A DNA stretch of 64,000 nucleotides, taken from Pontibacter korlensis. Its GTDB lineage: Bacteria > Bacteroidota > Bacteroidia > Cytophagales > Hymenobacteraceae. The position numbers and the translations under genes were made by a program. Location: NCBI RefSeq assembly GCF_000973725.1, contig NZ_CP009621.1, positions 4,953,001-5,017,000 on the forward strand. The letters are read 5' to 3'. Position 1 is the stretch's first letter, and every line of letters starts with the position of its first letter. Below the pieces are notes generated by a model that saw only the letters and a list, made by a program, of their open reading frames with translations, was not told the DNA's origin and made no database searches. Below, piece after piece: positions 33,229-42,332 of the stretch.

Positions 33229-34878
33229 ATGGAAATTAAAAGTATAGCGGCGGGCCTTTGCCTGGCACTGGTTTCCACGGCTGCCTTTGCCCAAACGGCC
33301 GACGTACCGAAACCTGTGGCTAAGGCCATGAAGAAGGTAAAGCCCGCTGACATCAGGGAACACATTGCCTACCTGGCCGACGATAAACTGCTGGGCCGCC
33401 AACCGGGCACTCCTGGTTACCAGATGGCTGTAGATTATGTAACGGATCAGTTTAAGAAGCTGAACGTGTTGCCAGCCGGTGAGGACAACACATACCTGCA
33501 AACCGTGCGCTTACGCACGGCCACCATTAATCCTAATGCTACCCTGCAGTTAACCGCCAACTCAGGTGCCCCCGAGAACCTGGTGGATGGGCGTGACTTT
33601 GCTTTTTACCCAAACCCAGGTCAGGAACAGGTAACATTGGATGCTCCCTTAGTATTTGCAGGTTTTGGCATCAGTGCCCCCGACATGAACTACGACGACT
33701 ATGCTAACATAGACGCCAAAGGGAAAGTAGTCGTGATCCTGCGCGGTGTTCCGGAAGGCTTTCCTTCTACCGTATCTTCTTACAGCATGGACATGCAGAC
33801 CATCCTGAAAACTGCAGCTGAGCATGGCGCTGTAGGCGTGTTGGTTGGTTCTGCTAACCCGAATGGCGGAGTACCAAACTTCTCCAGAGGTATAAGCAGC
33901 GTGATGGGAACTGATGGAAAAGTAGCCGCTTCGCGCAGCTATCACGAAGACATCAAAATGTTGGGGATGATAAACAACAACACCCTGCAAAAGGTATTGA
34001 CCGGTGCAGGCGTTGATGTACCACAGACAGTTGCTTCCATCCGCAGCGGCCACCCTGCCTCAGCCCCACTTCCTTTCAGCGTAAAGGGCAGCTATAGCAG
34101 CAGCTACAAAGACATTGAAAGCTATAATGTGGTAGGCAAGATTGAAGGCTCTGACCCTGTACTCAAAAACGAGTACGTCGTGCACAGTGCCCACCTCGAC
34201 CACGTAGGCGTCGGCAGACCGATTGATGGCGATTCTATCTACAACGGTGCTCATGACAATGCCTCTGGGGTAGCCAGCCTTCTGGAGATTGCCAACATTT
34301 ATTCTAAGGTAAAGAACAAACCAAAGCGTTCAATCCTAATTGTGATGGTTACTGCCGAGGAAATGGGTTTGCTGGGTTCGGCTTACTTTGCCAAGCATCC
34401 TACGGTACCTGCCGCACAGATGGTGGCAGACGTTAACACCGACATGCCTACGCTGATTGCACCACTATTAGCTGTAGTGCCATTGGGTGCAGCGCATTCA
34501 TCGCTTGAGGAAGAGGTGAAACAGGCCAGCAATTTTTTAGGTCTGGATGTGGAGGAAGATCCGGAGCCGGAGCAGAACCGTTTCGTGCGCAGCGACCAGT
34601 ATAGCTTTGTAACGCAGGGCGTACCGGCTCTGCACATTAAGTATGGCAACAAAACGGCCGATGGTAAAAACAACCTCGACCAGCAGGTAAAAGTATGGCG
34701 CGAGAAATATTACCACAAACCACAGGACAGTCTGGAAGGTGGTGTGTTTGATTTTGATGCCGCCAAAAAGTACGTGCAGCTTAACTTCCTGATTGGCTAC
34801 CTGGTGGCACAGGATGCAGAAAGGCCAAGCTGGAAACCGGACGATTTCTTCGGAACGCGTTTCGGAAATGTACAGTAG
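33229..34878 (+). CDS. M28 family metallopeptidase, secreted
   Basis: This 549-residue exported aminopeptidase has a signal peptide (AAGLCLALVSTAAFAQ, ends near residue 22). The M28 domain is interrupted by a PA-like region (about 130-290). Two-zinc ligands are visible: His in HSAHLDHVG, Asp in GAHDNASGVA, Glu-Glu in VTAEEMGLLGSAYF, Asp in DVNTDMP and the last His in PALHIKYG. It would trim N-terminal residues from peptides in the periplasm or outside. I chose ATG 33229; ATG 33211 would give a slightly longer, also workable, signal. It is a single gene ending at a bidirectional terminator. Confidence 0.88.
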   Translation: MEIKSIAAGLCLALVSTAAFAQTADVPKPVAKAMKKVKPADIREHIAYLADDKLLGRQPGTPGYQMAVDYVTDQFKKLNVLPAGEDNTYLQTVRLRTATINPNATLQLTANSGAPENLVDGRDFAFYPNPGQEQVTLDAPLVFAGFGISAPDMNYDDYANIDAKGKVVVILRGVPEGFPSTVSSYSMDMQTILKTAAEHGAVGVLVGSANPNGGVPNFSRGISSVMGTDGKVAASRSYHEDIKMLGMINNNTLQKVLTGAGVDVPQTVASIRSGHPASAPLPFSVKGSYSSSYKDIESYNVVGKIEGSDPVLKNEYVVHSAHLDHVGVGRPIDGDSIYNGAHDNASGVASLLEIANIYSKVKNKPKRSILIVMVTAEEMGLLGSAYFAKHPTVPAAQMVADVNTDMPTLIAPLLAVVPLGAAHSSLEEEVKQASNFLGLDVEEDPEPEQNRFVRSDQYSFVTQGVPALHIKYGNKTADGKNNLDQQVKVWREKYYHKPQDSLEGGVFDFDAAKKYVQLNFLIGYLVAQDAERPSWKPDDFFGTRFGNVQ

Positions 34879-34900
34879 CAAAAGTAATCCTTCCTAAAGA

Positions 34901-34936
34901 AAAAAAGCCGGCAGCATCAGCTTCCGGCTTTTTTTC
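34901..34936. terminator. Bidirectional terminator
   Basis: AAAAAAGCCGG (34901-34911) pairs with CCGGCTTTTTT (34924-34934), with A and T runs outside. It serves the M28 gene on one strand and the SusE-like gene on the other. Confidence 0.88.
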
Positions 34937-34958
34937 TGTTTACACTGTATGAAAATAA

Positions 34959-35975
34959 TTATCTACTGATGGTGTAGGTATAGCCAGCTGGGCTAAGGTT
35001 CAACTTCACCACATACTGTCCGTCTGCATCAACACGAACGTTGCCGCCGTCATACTTCAGTTGCGGTCCAGCACCATCCAGGCCTAAGTTTATATCCCAC
35101 TTGTCGTTTTCTCTAAACTTAAATTCCTTTCCTGCCTGCAGGTTTATAGTGGCTGTCCACTCGTACTTGCCCTTGCTTGCCGAAACCAGTGTCATGTCAG
35201 TGTCATTATCCCAACCACCTGGGGTGGCATCTCCAATTATGCCCCAGTTAGACTTCACCAGCTCATAAGTTCCTGCTTTAGGATTAATGCGCAAGCGGTA
35301 AAAGCCATCTTCCGGTACAGTGATATTGTCTGCATCTCCGGTATTATCCAACGTGCCTGGAGCTCCTTTCTTAGCGCCATAGCCGCCGTCCCAACCAGTG
35401 GTGGTAGGCAGTACCTTCAACCCGTGGCCATCTACTGTAAAGTACCCGAAAACATCATACCATTCTGTTATAATACCATCCTCTTCTTTGGTGTAACGCT
35501 TCAACTGGATACCATTGGCTGGCTCCCAACCTGCTACAGAAGAACCGCCCACCAGGAAGTAATTTTGTACAGGAGAAGGCTTGAAATGAATTGGCCTGCT
35601 CTTTTCAGTTTGGGCACCATTGCCTGTAGCAACGGCCTTCAGTATATAGTCGCCATTCCAGGATCCGTCTTCCGGAACCTCAATCTCAGTGCTGAACGCA
35701 AAGCTGTTGTTTTCATTTACAATCGTTTCTGAGTACACGCTCTCGGAAGGATTGTCTTTATGGGACAGAGAGATTTGCACCTCCTTCATTTGGTTTGCCA
35801 GTAGCTTCACTTCAAAGCTTTCACCAAAGTATACCGTATCCGGTGTCTGCGCATCCAGCGACACCACTAGTTCGTCCAGCTCATGACCTACCTCGTCACA
35901 TGAACTAAACATCAGCATAACACCACTAAGAGATAGCAGCGCCAGCAGTTTGTATAGGATATTTACTCTTTCCAT
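34959..35975 (-). CDS. SusE/SusF-like outer-membrane lipoprotein (set A)
   Basis: This 338-residue surface lipoprotein has a signal ending LMFSSC (Cys near 26). It has an N-terminal Ig-like SusE domain (to about 130) and two starch-binding type beta-sandwiches. Each has the WD-x-G or GWDND pattern and an aromatic pair (YFLVGGSSVAGWEPANG, WGIIGDATPGGWDND). SusE/F proteins hold glucan chains at the cell surface for the SusCD transporter. It is the last gene of the FecR-SusC-SusD-SusE set, 19 bases after susD. The glucan type is inferred from the nearby amylase. Confidence 0.82.
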   Translation of the reverse strand: MERVNILYKLLALLSLSGVMLMFSSCDEVGHELDELVVSLDAQTPDTVYFGESFEVKLLANQMKEVQISLSHKDNPSESVYSETIVNENNSFAFSTEIEVPEDGSWNGDYILKAVATGNGAQTEKSRPIHFKPSPVQNYFLVGGSSVAGWEPANGIQLKRYTKEEDGIITEWYDVFGYFTVDGHGLKVLPTTTGWDGGYGAKKGAPGTLDNTGDADNITVPEDGFYRLRINPKAGTYELVKSNWGIIGDATPGGWDNDTDMTLVSASKGKYEWTATINLQAGKEFKFRENDKWDINLGLDGAGPQLKYDGGNVRVDADGQYVVKLNLSPAGYTYTISR

Positions 35976-35994
35976 TGTCTAGAAATGATTTTGA

Positions 35995-37539
35995 TTAATA
36001 ACCAGGGTTCTGCACCAGGTTCGGGTTAGATGCCAGTGCTGTAGCAGGAATCGGGAAGATGCGCTTATACGTCTCACCTGGGTTAGCAGGCTTGAACAGA
36101 ATCTCATCCTCGAATCTTCCGAAGCGGATCATATCGGTGCGACGGGTCATCTCCAGGGCAAACTCACGGCCTCTTTCGTTGTAGATAGACTGCAACGTTA
36201 GGTTAGCGGCTGTGTACCTGAAGTCAGGGTTGCTGTTAGACGCTCTGTCCCGGATCTGATTAACCAGGCTAAGGGCTTCACCGGCTGAACCAAGGGAGCT
36301 ACCTCTCAGGATCGCCTCAGCTTTCATAAGCAGCACGTCGGCGTAGCGGAAGATTACCACATCATTGTTCGCGTTGTAGTTCACGGCGTTTTCATCTGGC
36401 TGGTACTTTACGTTACGCGCTCCCGCCAAACGACCAAGGTCATCCTCGCCGCCAACATCAAAGGCTGGGAAAAAATAAGGGTCCAGCACCACGTTTACAC
36501 CGTTGTAGATAAGCGGATCGCCGCTGGCGTTATACTGCTGGCCAAATAACCACTGCTGCTTACGTATGTCTTCATCAGCAAACAGGTTGAAGAAGTTAGG
36601 GGTGGTCGTCCAGCCATTCCATGGGTTGGTGGTAAGGCCGTATGTATTTCTGTGTGCATAGTGCAGTACTTTGTTGTACAGCAGGTTACCCTTTGCCTTC
36701 ACTGCATCAAACGGAATGGAGAAGATAGGCTCTCTGTTTTGCGGGCCGTTGTTGGCCTTAAACATATCGAAGTAGTTAGACTCCAGCGCATACTTACCTG
36801 AGTTGATAACTGCATCTGTGTGCTCTACCACCTTATCCCACTGTGGCTGCCCTGCATACACCTCTGCATTCAGGTACAGCTTAGCCAACAGTGTGTGGGC
36901 CATCCACTTGGTTGGTCTGCCGTAGGTGGTTGGGCTAACTTCCTCCGTCAGGTTCTCCAGGTTCTCCTCCAATTCTGAGGTGATGAAGGCGAATACTTCT
37001 GCCCTCGGCATTTGCTTTGGAGCGGCTGCGTTATCATCAAAAGTGGTTACAACCGGTATGTTCCCGAAGGCATCCATCATGTTGAAGTAGTACCACGCAC
37101 GCATTGTCTTCACCTCGGCAATGGTCTGGCGCTTGTTGTCAGACTCTGGCGCTGTTTCCAATTGCTTCAGTACACGGTTGGCTGTTCCAATGGCGTTAAA
37201 GCCCCAGTCCCAGGAGTTGCGCATAAGCTCGTGCGAAGGAGTCCAGGTATGGAAGTGCATGGCTCTCCACTTTCCTCCGTCAAACCAGTCACCTCCGCGG
37301 GTAGGCACTACCACTTCGTCTGTACTTGTCTCCTGTAAGTCGTAAAAGTTGTTGTCGAAGAACTTTTGTGCCGCAACATATACTGGTCCGGTTAAGGCTG
37401 CATATTGCTCCGGTGTGGTTGGGAAGTTTTTATCTGTATAATCTGAGTATACTTCTTCGTCAAGGTCTGTACAGGAGGAGAATACTCCCATAGTAGCACA
37501 GCCTAAAACTACCAGACTTCTTTTTATCAGCGATTTCAT
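35995..37539 (-). CDS. SusD/RagB nutrient-binding lipoprotein (set A)
   Basis: This 514-residue lipoprotein (signal ending GVFSSC, Cys near 22) has the TPR-rich SusD fold. Typical stretches are MRAWYYFNMMDAFGNIPVV (near 150), LLAKLYLNAEVYAG (near 215) and the closing FPIPATALASNPNLVQNPGY. It forms the lid over the SusC barrel and binds the polysaccharide. It lies 27 bases after susC and 19 before susE. The pairing with its own SusC is supported by gene order, as both sets have the same layout. Confidence 0.92.
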   Translation of the reverse strand: MKSLIKRSLVVLGCATMGVFSSCTDLDEEVYSDYTDKNFPTTPEQYAALTGPVYVAAQKFFDNNFYDLQETSTDEVVVPTRGGDWFDGGKWRAMHFHTWTPSHELMRNSWDWGFNAIGTANRVLKQLETAPESDNKRQTIAEVKTMRAWYYFNMMDAFGNIPVVTTFDDNAAAPKQMPRAEVFAFITSELEENLENLTEEVSPTTYGRPTKWMAHTLLAKLYLNAEVYAGQPQWDKVVEHTDAVINSGKYALESNYFDMFKANNGPQNREPIFSIPFDAVKAKGNLLYNKVLHYAHRNTYGLTTNPWNGWTTTPNFFNLFADEDIRKQQWLFGQQYNASGDPLIYNGVNVVLDPYFFPAFDVGGEDDLGRLAGARNVKYQPDENAVNYNANNDVVIFRYADVLLMKAEAILRGSSLGSAGEALSLVNQIRDRASNSNPDFRYTAANLTLQSIYNERGREFALEMTRRTDMIRFGRFEDEILFKPANPGETYKRIFPIPATALASNPNLVQNPGY

Positions 37540-37566
37540 ACTTGATTCAATTTAAGTAGCGGTTGA

Positions 37567-40500
37567 CTAGAAACTTACATTAACACCCACCAGGAATGAT
37601 CTTGTTTTAGGGTAGTAATTGCGGTTATCGATACCGGGTGCCAGGCCATCGAGCGATACCTCCGGATCTACACCGGTATAATCCGTAATCACAAACAGAT
37701 TCTGCCCTGTTACATACACTCTTGCGCTCTTCAGGTATTTCATGCCAGACACGTTAAAGCGGTATCCTAGTGTAGCATAGTCCAGGCGTGCAAAAGAGCC
37801 ATCCTCCAGCCACCGGCTGGAAGCAACAGGAGCTTCAAAGATGCCGTCTGCCAGTGCTTCTTCAGAAATGTTGAACGAGGTAGCCTGTGTTAATCGGGAA
37901 AGATCCGCTCTTGTAGCATTGAAGATCTTGTTGCCATACACCCCTCTCAGGAAGAAGCCTAAATCGAAGCTCTTATAGTTAAAGTTGTTGCTCCAGCCAT
38001 AGGTAAACTTGGGCAATGCCTGACCTACAATCTGAAAGTCATCTGGGGTACGCAGCTGATCGGCAGTTACCAACTCACCCTGTGGTGTTTGGTAGATGGT
38101 CTGCTGTGTATTTTGGTCGTAGCCTATGTACCTGGCCGTGTAGAAAGTTCCTAGGGGTAGGCCTGGCTCAACCAAGCTAACTGATTGGCCTGTCCAGCCA
38201 TCCAGGTTCAGGTAACCTTCCAGGCGCTGCGTTACATTAAGGTTGTCCACGTTGCTGGACAGAGAACCTACCTCGTTTTTGTTGCGGGCAAAGTTAAGGG
38301 TGCTGCTCCAATTAAAGTCGTTACTGCTGATTACCTCACCTGTGAGCATCAGCTCCACTCCTTTATTGCTCATAGTTGCACCGTTGGCAAGCAGCCTGTT
38401 AAACTGGTACGGAGGAGTAGGCACGTTATACTCGTACAGCAGGTCATCTGTCTGCTTATCGTAGTACTCCAAAGTACCAGAGATGCGACCATTCAGGAAG
38501 GCAAAGTCCAAACCTACGTTAAGCATAGAGGTACTCTCCCACTTCAGGTCTGGGTTAGGGTTCTGGATTACGGAGTAGCTGTTTATAAACTCACCATTGT
38601 AGAGGAACTGGTCTTCCTGAGGACCAAACAGCGTGATGGAGCGGTATGGAGGAATATTTTGGTTACCGGATATACCATACCCTACACGCAGTTTTAAATC
38701 GCTAAACAGACTCTGTGTTTGCATGAACTCCTCTTCGGCGATTCTCCAGGCTGCTGCGAACGATGGGAACATGGCCCACCTGTTGTTCACGCCAAATTTA
38801 GAAGAACCGTCGCGGCGAAGTGTAGCACTCAGGATATATTTTTCGTCAAAGCTATAGTTTACACGTCCAAAGAAAGACACCAGTGTAGACTCCTCTTTTC
38901 TTGGAAAGCCCCTAAAGTGCAATGCAGCGTCGCCATTACCGGCAAACAAGTTACCGGCACCTAGTTCATCAGAGGAGAAGTTATCGTTGATGGCTCTGAT
39001 ACCATCGTTTCGCATGGTGTTCTGGTAAGAGTATCCCCCAAGGAGTTTCAGCTCATGTTTGTCTGCAAAGCTTTTGGTATAGTTCAACACAGACTCAAAC
39101 ACTTTGTCTGTGTGCTTCAAACCTTCCCGCTCGGCATAGCCCATACCCAGTGCACGTGGGTCAAAGTCGCTGCGGCTCATGTAGTAACTGCGGTCGTAAT
39201 TCTCACGCTGTAAGGAGCCGCTCAGGTCCAGCACCAAGCCAGGCAAGATATCAACGCCTACCTTGGCCGAACCCAACATAATGTTACGGTTACGTTCCTC
39301 ATCGCGCTGGTTTAGCATAGCAACTGGGTTAAAGTAGTTCGTACGGCCTGGCACCTGGAAATAGCCACCGTAACGCTCATACTCTTCACCAGCTTTGGTA
39401 ACCGGAGAAACAGGCAAGAATCTGGCTGCTCCATTAAAGATGCCATAGTCCACATGGCTGGAGTTTACCATCGTGTTCACCACCGACAGTCCCAGGCGCA
39501 ACTTGCCCTCAAACATATCCTGGTCTACACCCAAGCGTGCAATAACGCGCTCCAGAGAATTTCTTCTTACTATACCTTCGTTATCAAAGTAATTTATAGA
39601 GGCGTTGTACCTGGTAGATTCGGTGCCACCGCTAAAGCCGAGGTTGTGGTTTTGCGAGATGCCGTTACGGTAAATCTCATCCTGCCAGTTCGTACTTGCG
39701 CCATCCTCGCTTTCAGCCACTTGCATATCGTTGTCTGCCAGAAACTGGCGGTACTGATCTGCACTAAGTACGTTTATCTTGTTTGCTACTGTCTCCAGAG
39801 CTGCATAGCCACTGTAAGAAAGTGTTGGTGCACCAGCCTTGCCTCTTTTGGTTGTTACCATGATAACACCATTAGCCGCCCTCGAACCATAGATCGCAGT
39901 AGCCGAGGCATCCTTTAGTACATCCATAGACACAATGTCATCTGGAGCAACCAGATCAATGGAGGCACCCGGTACGCCATCAATTACATAAAACGGGGCA
40001 GAGCCGGCTGTTAAAGAAGAGGGGCCTCGCAGCTGAATGGTTGAGCCCGCAGTTGGGTCGCCACTGCTGCGGTTAATCGTAAGGCCAGGTACCTTACCGG
40101 CCAAAAGCTGATCCGGGCTGCCCACGACACCATTATTAAACTCCTTTGGAGAAATAGAGGCCACAGAGCCTGTTACATCGCTTTTCTTCTGTGTGCCATA
40201 ACCAACCACTACCACTTCCTGCAGTGCCTTCGTGTCGGTTTGCAGGGTAACGTTAAAAGTTGACTGATTTCCGACCGCTATCTCCTGCACCTGAAAGCCG
40301 ATAAAGCTAAACACGAGGGTAGCATTAGCTGGTACAGACAGAGAAAAGTTACCACTCACATCAGTAGAAGTACCACGTGTGGTGCCTTTCACTACTACCG
40401 CCACTCCTGGAAGCGGAGAGCCGTTATCATCGGTTACAGTGCCACGTACTGCCTGTTCTTGTACAGCTTTTGTGTTCTTTGCTGGTGTTGATGACGCTGG

Positions 40501-40875
40501 AGCAGGATTAGAGCTTGCCGCCTTTGTGATGATGTATACATCATTTACCTTTTTATAGGTAAGGCCGTTAGGAAACAGCACATTACTCAGCACCACCTCT
40601 ACGTTATCTTCTGCCAGCAAGCCGGCAGGAACTGGCAGTTGCAGCTGCTTTGCCACATCAGCTTTATAGGAGTACTGAATGCCATGCTTGCTGCGCAGGT
40701 CCTTCAGCACGTCGCTTAGTGACTTATAGGAAGCACTCTGCCCGACGAGGTGCATGCCGGTAGCAAAAGCCACCTTGTCATCGTGTTGATCCTGAGCTGC
40801 TCCCGAAAAGTAAAGGAAGCATGCCGCCGTTATCAGGCTGCATGTCCTTGCTCGGTTAGTAGATTTTTTACGCAT
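37567..40875 (-). CDS. SusC/RagA TonB-linked transporter with STN domain (set A)
   Basis: This 1102-residue outer-membrane transporter has a signal peptide (to about 27). A secretin/TonB short N-terminal (STN) domain comes next (about 45-118, SDVLKDLRSKHGIQYSYKAD). Then come the CarboxypepD-like domain (VRGTVTDDNGSPLPGVAVVV), the TonB box/plug (EVVVVGYGTQKKSDVTG, ASATAIYGSRAANGVIMVTT) and the barrel, which ends GVNVSF. The STN domain is what lets such receptors signal to a FecR anti-sigma factor, and a FecR gene lies 17 bases upstream. The second SusC in the window lacks STN. The aagtata word is absent from much of this gene. Confidence 0.92.
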   Translation of the reverse strand: MRKKSTNRARTCSLITAACFLYFSGAAQDQHDDKVAFATGMHLVGQSASYKSLSDVLKDLRSKHGIQYSYKADVAKQLQLPVPAGLLAEDNVEVVLSNVLFPNGLTYKKVNDVYIITKAASSNPAPASSTPAKNTKAVQEQAVRGTVTDDNGSPLPGVAVVVKGTTRGTSTDVSGNFSLSVPANATLVFSFIGFQVQEIAVGNQSTFNVTLQTDTKALQEVVVVGYGTQKKSDVTGSVASISPKEFNNGVVGSPDQLLAGKVPGLTINRSSGDPTAGSTIQLRGPSSLTAGSAPFYVIDGVPGASIDLVAPDDIVSMDVLKDASATAIYGSRAANGVIMVTTKRGKAGAPTLSYSGYAALETVANKINVLSADQYRQFLADNDMQVAESEDGASTNWQDEIYRNGISQNHNLGFSGGTESTRYNASINYFDNEGIVRRNSLERVIARLGVDQDMFEGKLRLGLSVVNTMVNSSHVDYGIFNGAARFLPVSPVTKAGEEYERYGGYFQVPGRTNYFNPVAMLNQRDEERNRNIMLGSAKVGVDILPGLVLDLSGSLQRENYDRSYYMSRSDFDPRALGMGYAEREGLKHTDKVFESVLNYTKSFADKHELKLLGGYSYQNTMRNDGIRAINDNFSSDELGAGNLFAGNGDAALHFRGFPRKEESTLVSFFGRVNYSFDEKYILSATLRRDGSSKFGVNNRWAMFPSFAAAWRIAEEEFMQTQSLFSDLKLRVGYGISGNQNIPPYRSITLFGPQEDQFLYNGEFINSYSVIQNPNPDLKWESTSMLNVGLDFAFLNGRISGTLEYYDKQTDDLLYEYNVPTPPYQFNRLLANGATMSNKGVELMLTGEVISSNDFNWSSTLNFARNKNEVGSLSSNVDNLNVTQRLEGYLNLDGWTGQSVSLVEPGLPLGTFYTARYIGYDQNTQQTIYQTPQGELVTADQLRTPDDFQIVGQALPKFTYGWSNNFNYKSFDLGFFLRGVYGNKIFNATRADLSRLTQATSFNISEEALADGIFEAPVASSRWLEDGSFARLDYATLGYRFNVSGMKYLKSARVYVTGQNLFVITDYTGVDPEVSLDGLAPGIDNRNYYPKTRSFLVGVNVSF

Positions 40876-40892
40876 AGGAATTTAGTTAATGA

Positions 40893-41927
40893 TCAGTTAG
40901 AGCTTATAGTGATGTTCTTGTTATGCTTTTGTATCTCCACATTCAGCGTACCTGAAAGAGTAGAGAGAATATGGTTTGGAGTGTTGTTATCCAGGTAGGC
41001 TGTAATGCGCTGCTGCATTAGGCTAGAGTCGGTTACTACCACCCTATAACCGTAGCTGTGCTGCAGTATGGCGGAGATTTCTTTTAGGGTCTTATTTTCG
41101 AGCGTGAGCTTGGAGCTTTTCCAGGCGTTATAGAGCTCGGGCTGCACCTTCTTCTTAGTAATGACATTGGCAGCAGCTATATCTACCAATTCACCAGGCA
41201 CCATTTCCACTCTTTGCGTTTTGCCCTGGTGCAGCAAGTTCAGGCTAACTTTACCGCTCTCGAGTATTACCCGCTTTAGGCTATCGCTTTCAAAAACGCT
41301 GAATTCTGTACCTAGTACCTCTACCTCCAGCCCACTTGCTGTCTCAACTATAAACTTCTGCTTATTTTGTTTGTGCGTGACAGAGAAGAAAGCCTGCCCT
41401 TCCAGTTTCACGATCCTGTCTTTGTCTAAAGCCCACTTGGCTGGTAGTATTAACTTACTGTCGCTGTTTAGTACCACGGATGAGCTATCAGGCAGGCGCA
41501 GATGCAGGCGCTCACCAGCCGCAGCTACATAGGTAACTGTAGCCGTACGCTGCTGATACAGGAAGAAACCTGTTACGAGTAGTATAACTGCAGCAGCTGC
41601 AGCCCATGTCCAGCCAAACCTGCTGGCGCTTATAGAAATTACCTTTGCCACTTGCCCCTCTTCAGCCTCCCTATTTGCCAGGTAATCCTGTTTGGCGGTG
41701 TGAAGGTGCTGCCACACCTCCTCAAGGTCTGCATTTGCATCATGCAGGTTGTCTGCTGACAGGTGAAGGATCATCTCGCGTGCCTCCTGAACAGCCTGCC
41801 TGTGCGATGGATGCTTCTCCAGAAACTCCTGCCAAAAAGCATCGCTTTCTGCTGTAGGGTACTGCACCCACTTTATGAAATCTTCGTCGGTAGTAAAGTC
41901 AGAGGTCTTATAGTATGATTGCTTCAT
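40893..41927 (-). CDS. FecR-family anti-sigma factor
   Basis: This 344-residue inner-membrane regulator has a cytoplasmic N-terminus (1-115) and one membrane helix (AAAAVILLVTGFFLY near 125). A periplasmic FecR domain follows (GERLHLRLPDSSSVVLNSDS), with a DUF4974-like tail (LKEISAILQHSYGYRVVV). It would hold an ECF sigma factor until the STN domain of the SusC protein signals ligand binding. No sigma gene precedes it: the 405 bases upstream have no gene and the next feature belongs to set B. The sigma factor must be encoded elsewhere or be lost. Confidence 0.88.
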   Translation of the reverse strand: MKQSYYKTSDFTTDEDFIKWVQYPTAESDAFWQEFLEKHPSHRQAVQEAREMILHLSADNLHDANADLEEVWQHLHTAKQDYLANREAEEGQVAKVISISASRFGWTWAAAAAVILLVTGFFLYQQRTATVTYVAAAGERLHLRLPDSSSVVLNSDSKLILPAKWALDKDRIVKLEGQAFFSVTHKQNKQKFIVETASGLEVEVLGTEFSVFESDSLKRVILESGKVSLNLLHQGKTQRVEMVPGELVDIAAANVITKKKVQPELYNAWKSSKLTLENKTLKEISAILQHSYGYRVVVTDSSLMQQRITAYLDNNTPNHILSTLSGTLNVEIQKHNKNITISSN

Positions 41928-42234
41928 TCATATGTTAGCTATAGTTCACCCAGGTTAGTGCCTGCTCACTGACATATATAGAAGCATTGTGCTTTTATTA
42001 TCCCTCGTTTCTTCAATTATTTTATTCCATTATTTGAATATAGATCTACTTAATACATAAAATGGTTATTTTCAGACATATAAAAAGCATTACAAATCCT
42101 CAATCACTAAAGAAAAACAAGAGAAGAGGTAGAGATATGAATGAAGATATGAACTGGAGGTGGTAATAGAACGGAACCTAAAAGAGGTGAAAGGGACAAA
42201 AGTGGCAGGTTAGCAGTAGTTGTGCTTAAGACAT

Positions 42235-42271
42235 AAAAAAGCGAGCCCGGTAACAATGTTACCGGGCTCGC
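42235..42271 (-). terminator. Terminator of SusCDE set B (distal)
   Basis: This is a perfect 14-bp stem, GCGAGCCCGGTAAC (42241-42254) with GTTACCGGGCTCGC (42258-42271), and a 3-base loop. On the minus strand it is followed by a run of Ts. Confidence 0.88.
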
Positions 42272-42284
42272 TTAAATACTATCC

Positions 42285-42319
42285 AAACTCATGCTGCTTG
42301 AGAAAAGCAGCATGAGTTT
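42285..42319 (-). terminator. Hairpin after set B (proximal)
   Basis: AAACTCATGCTGCTT (42285-42299) pairs perfectly over 15 bp with its complement at 42305-42319. It lies 14 bases past the SusE-like stop and 14 bases ahead of the stronger terminator, making a tandem pair. Confidence 0.7.
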
Positions 42320-42332
42320 ATTCTAAGGTTAT

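Larger units (their letters stand above)
41928..42332. other. Intergenic region upstream of FecR
   Basis: No gene is present; in particular no ECF sigma factor. The half next to FecR (41928-42234) is AT-rich and should hold the promoter of set A, but no full TAnnTTTG is seen. The other half holds two terminators of set B. Confidence 0.6.
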
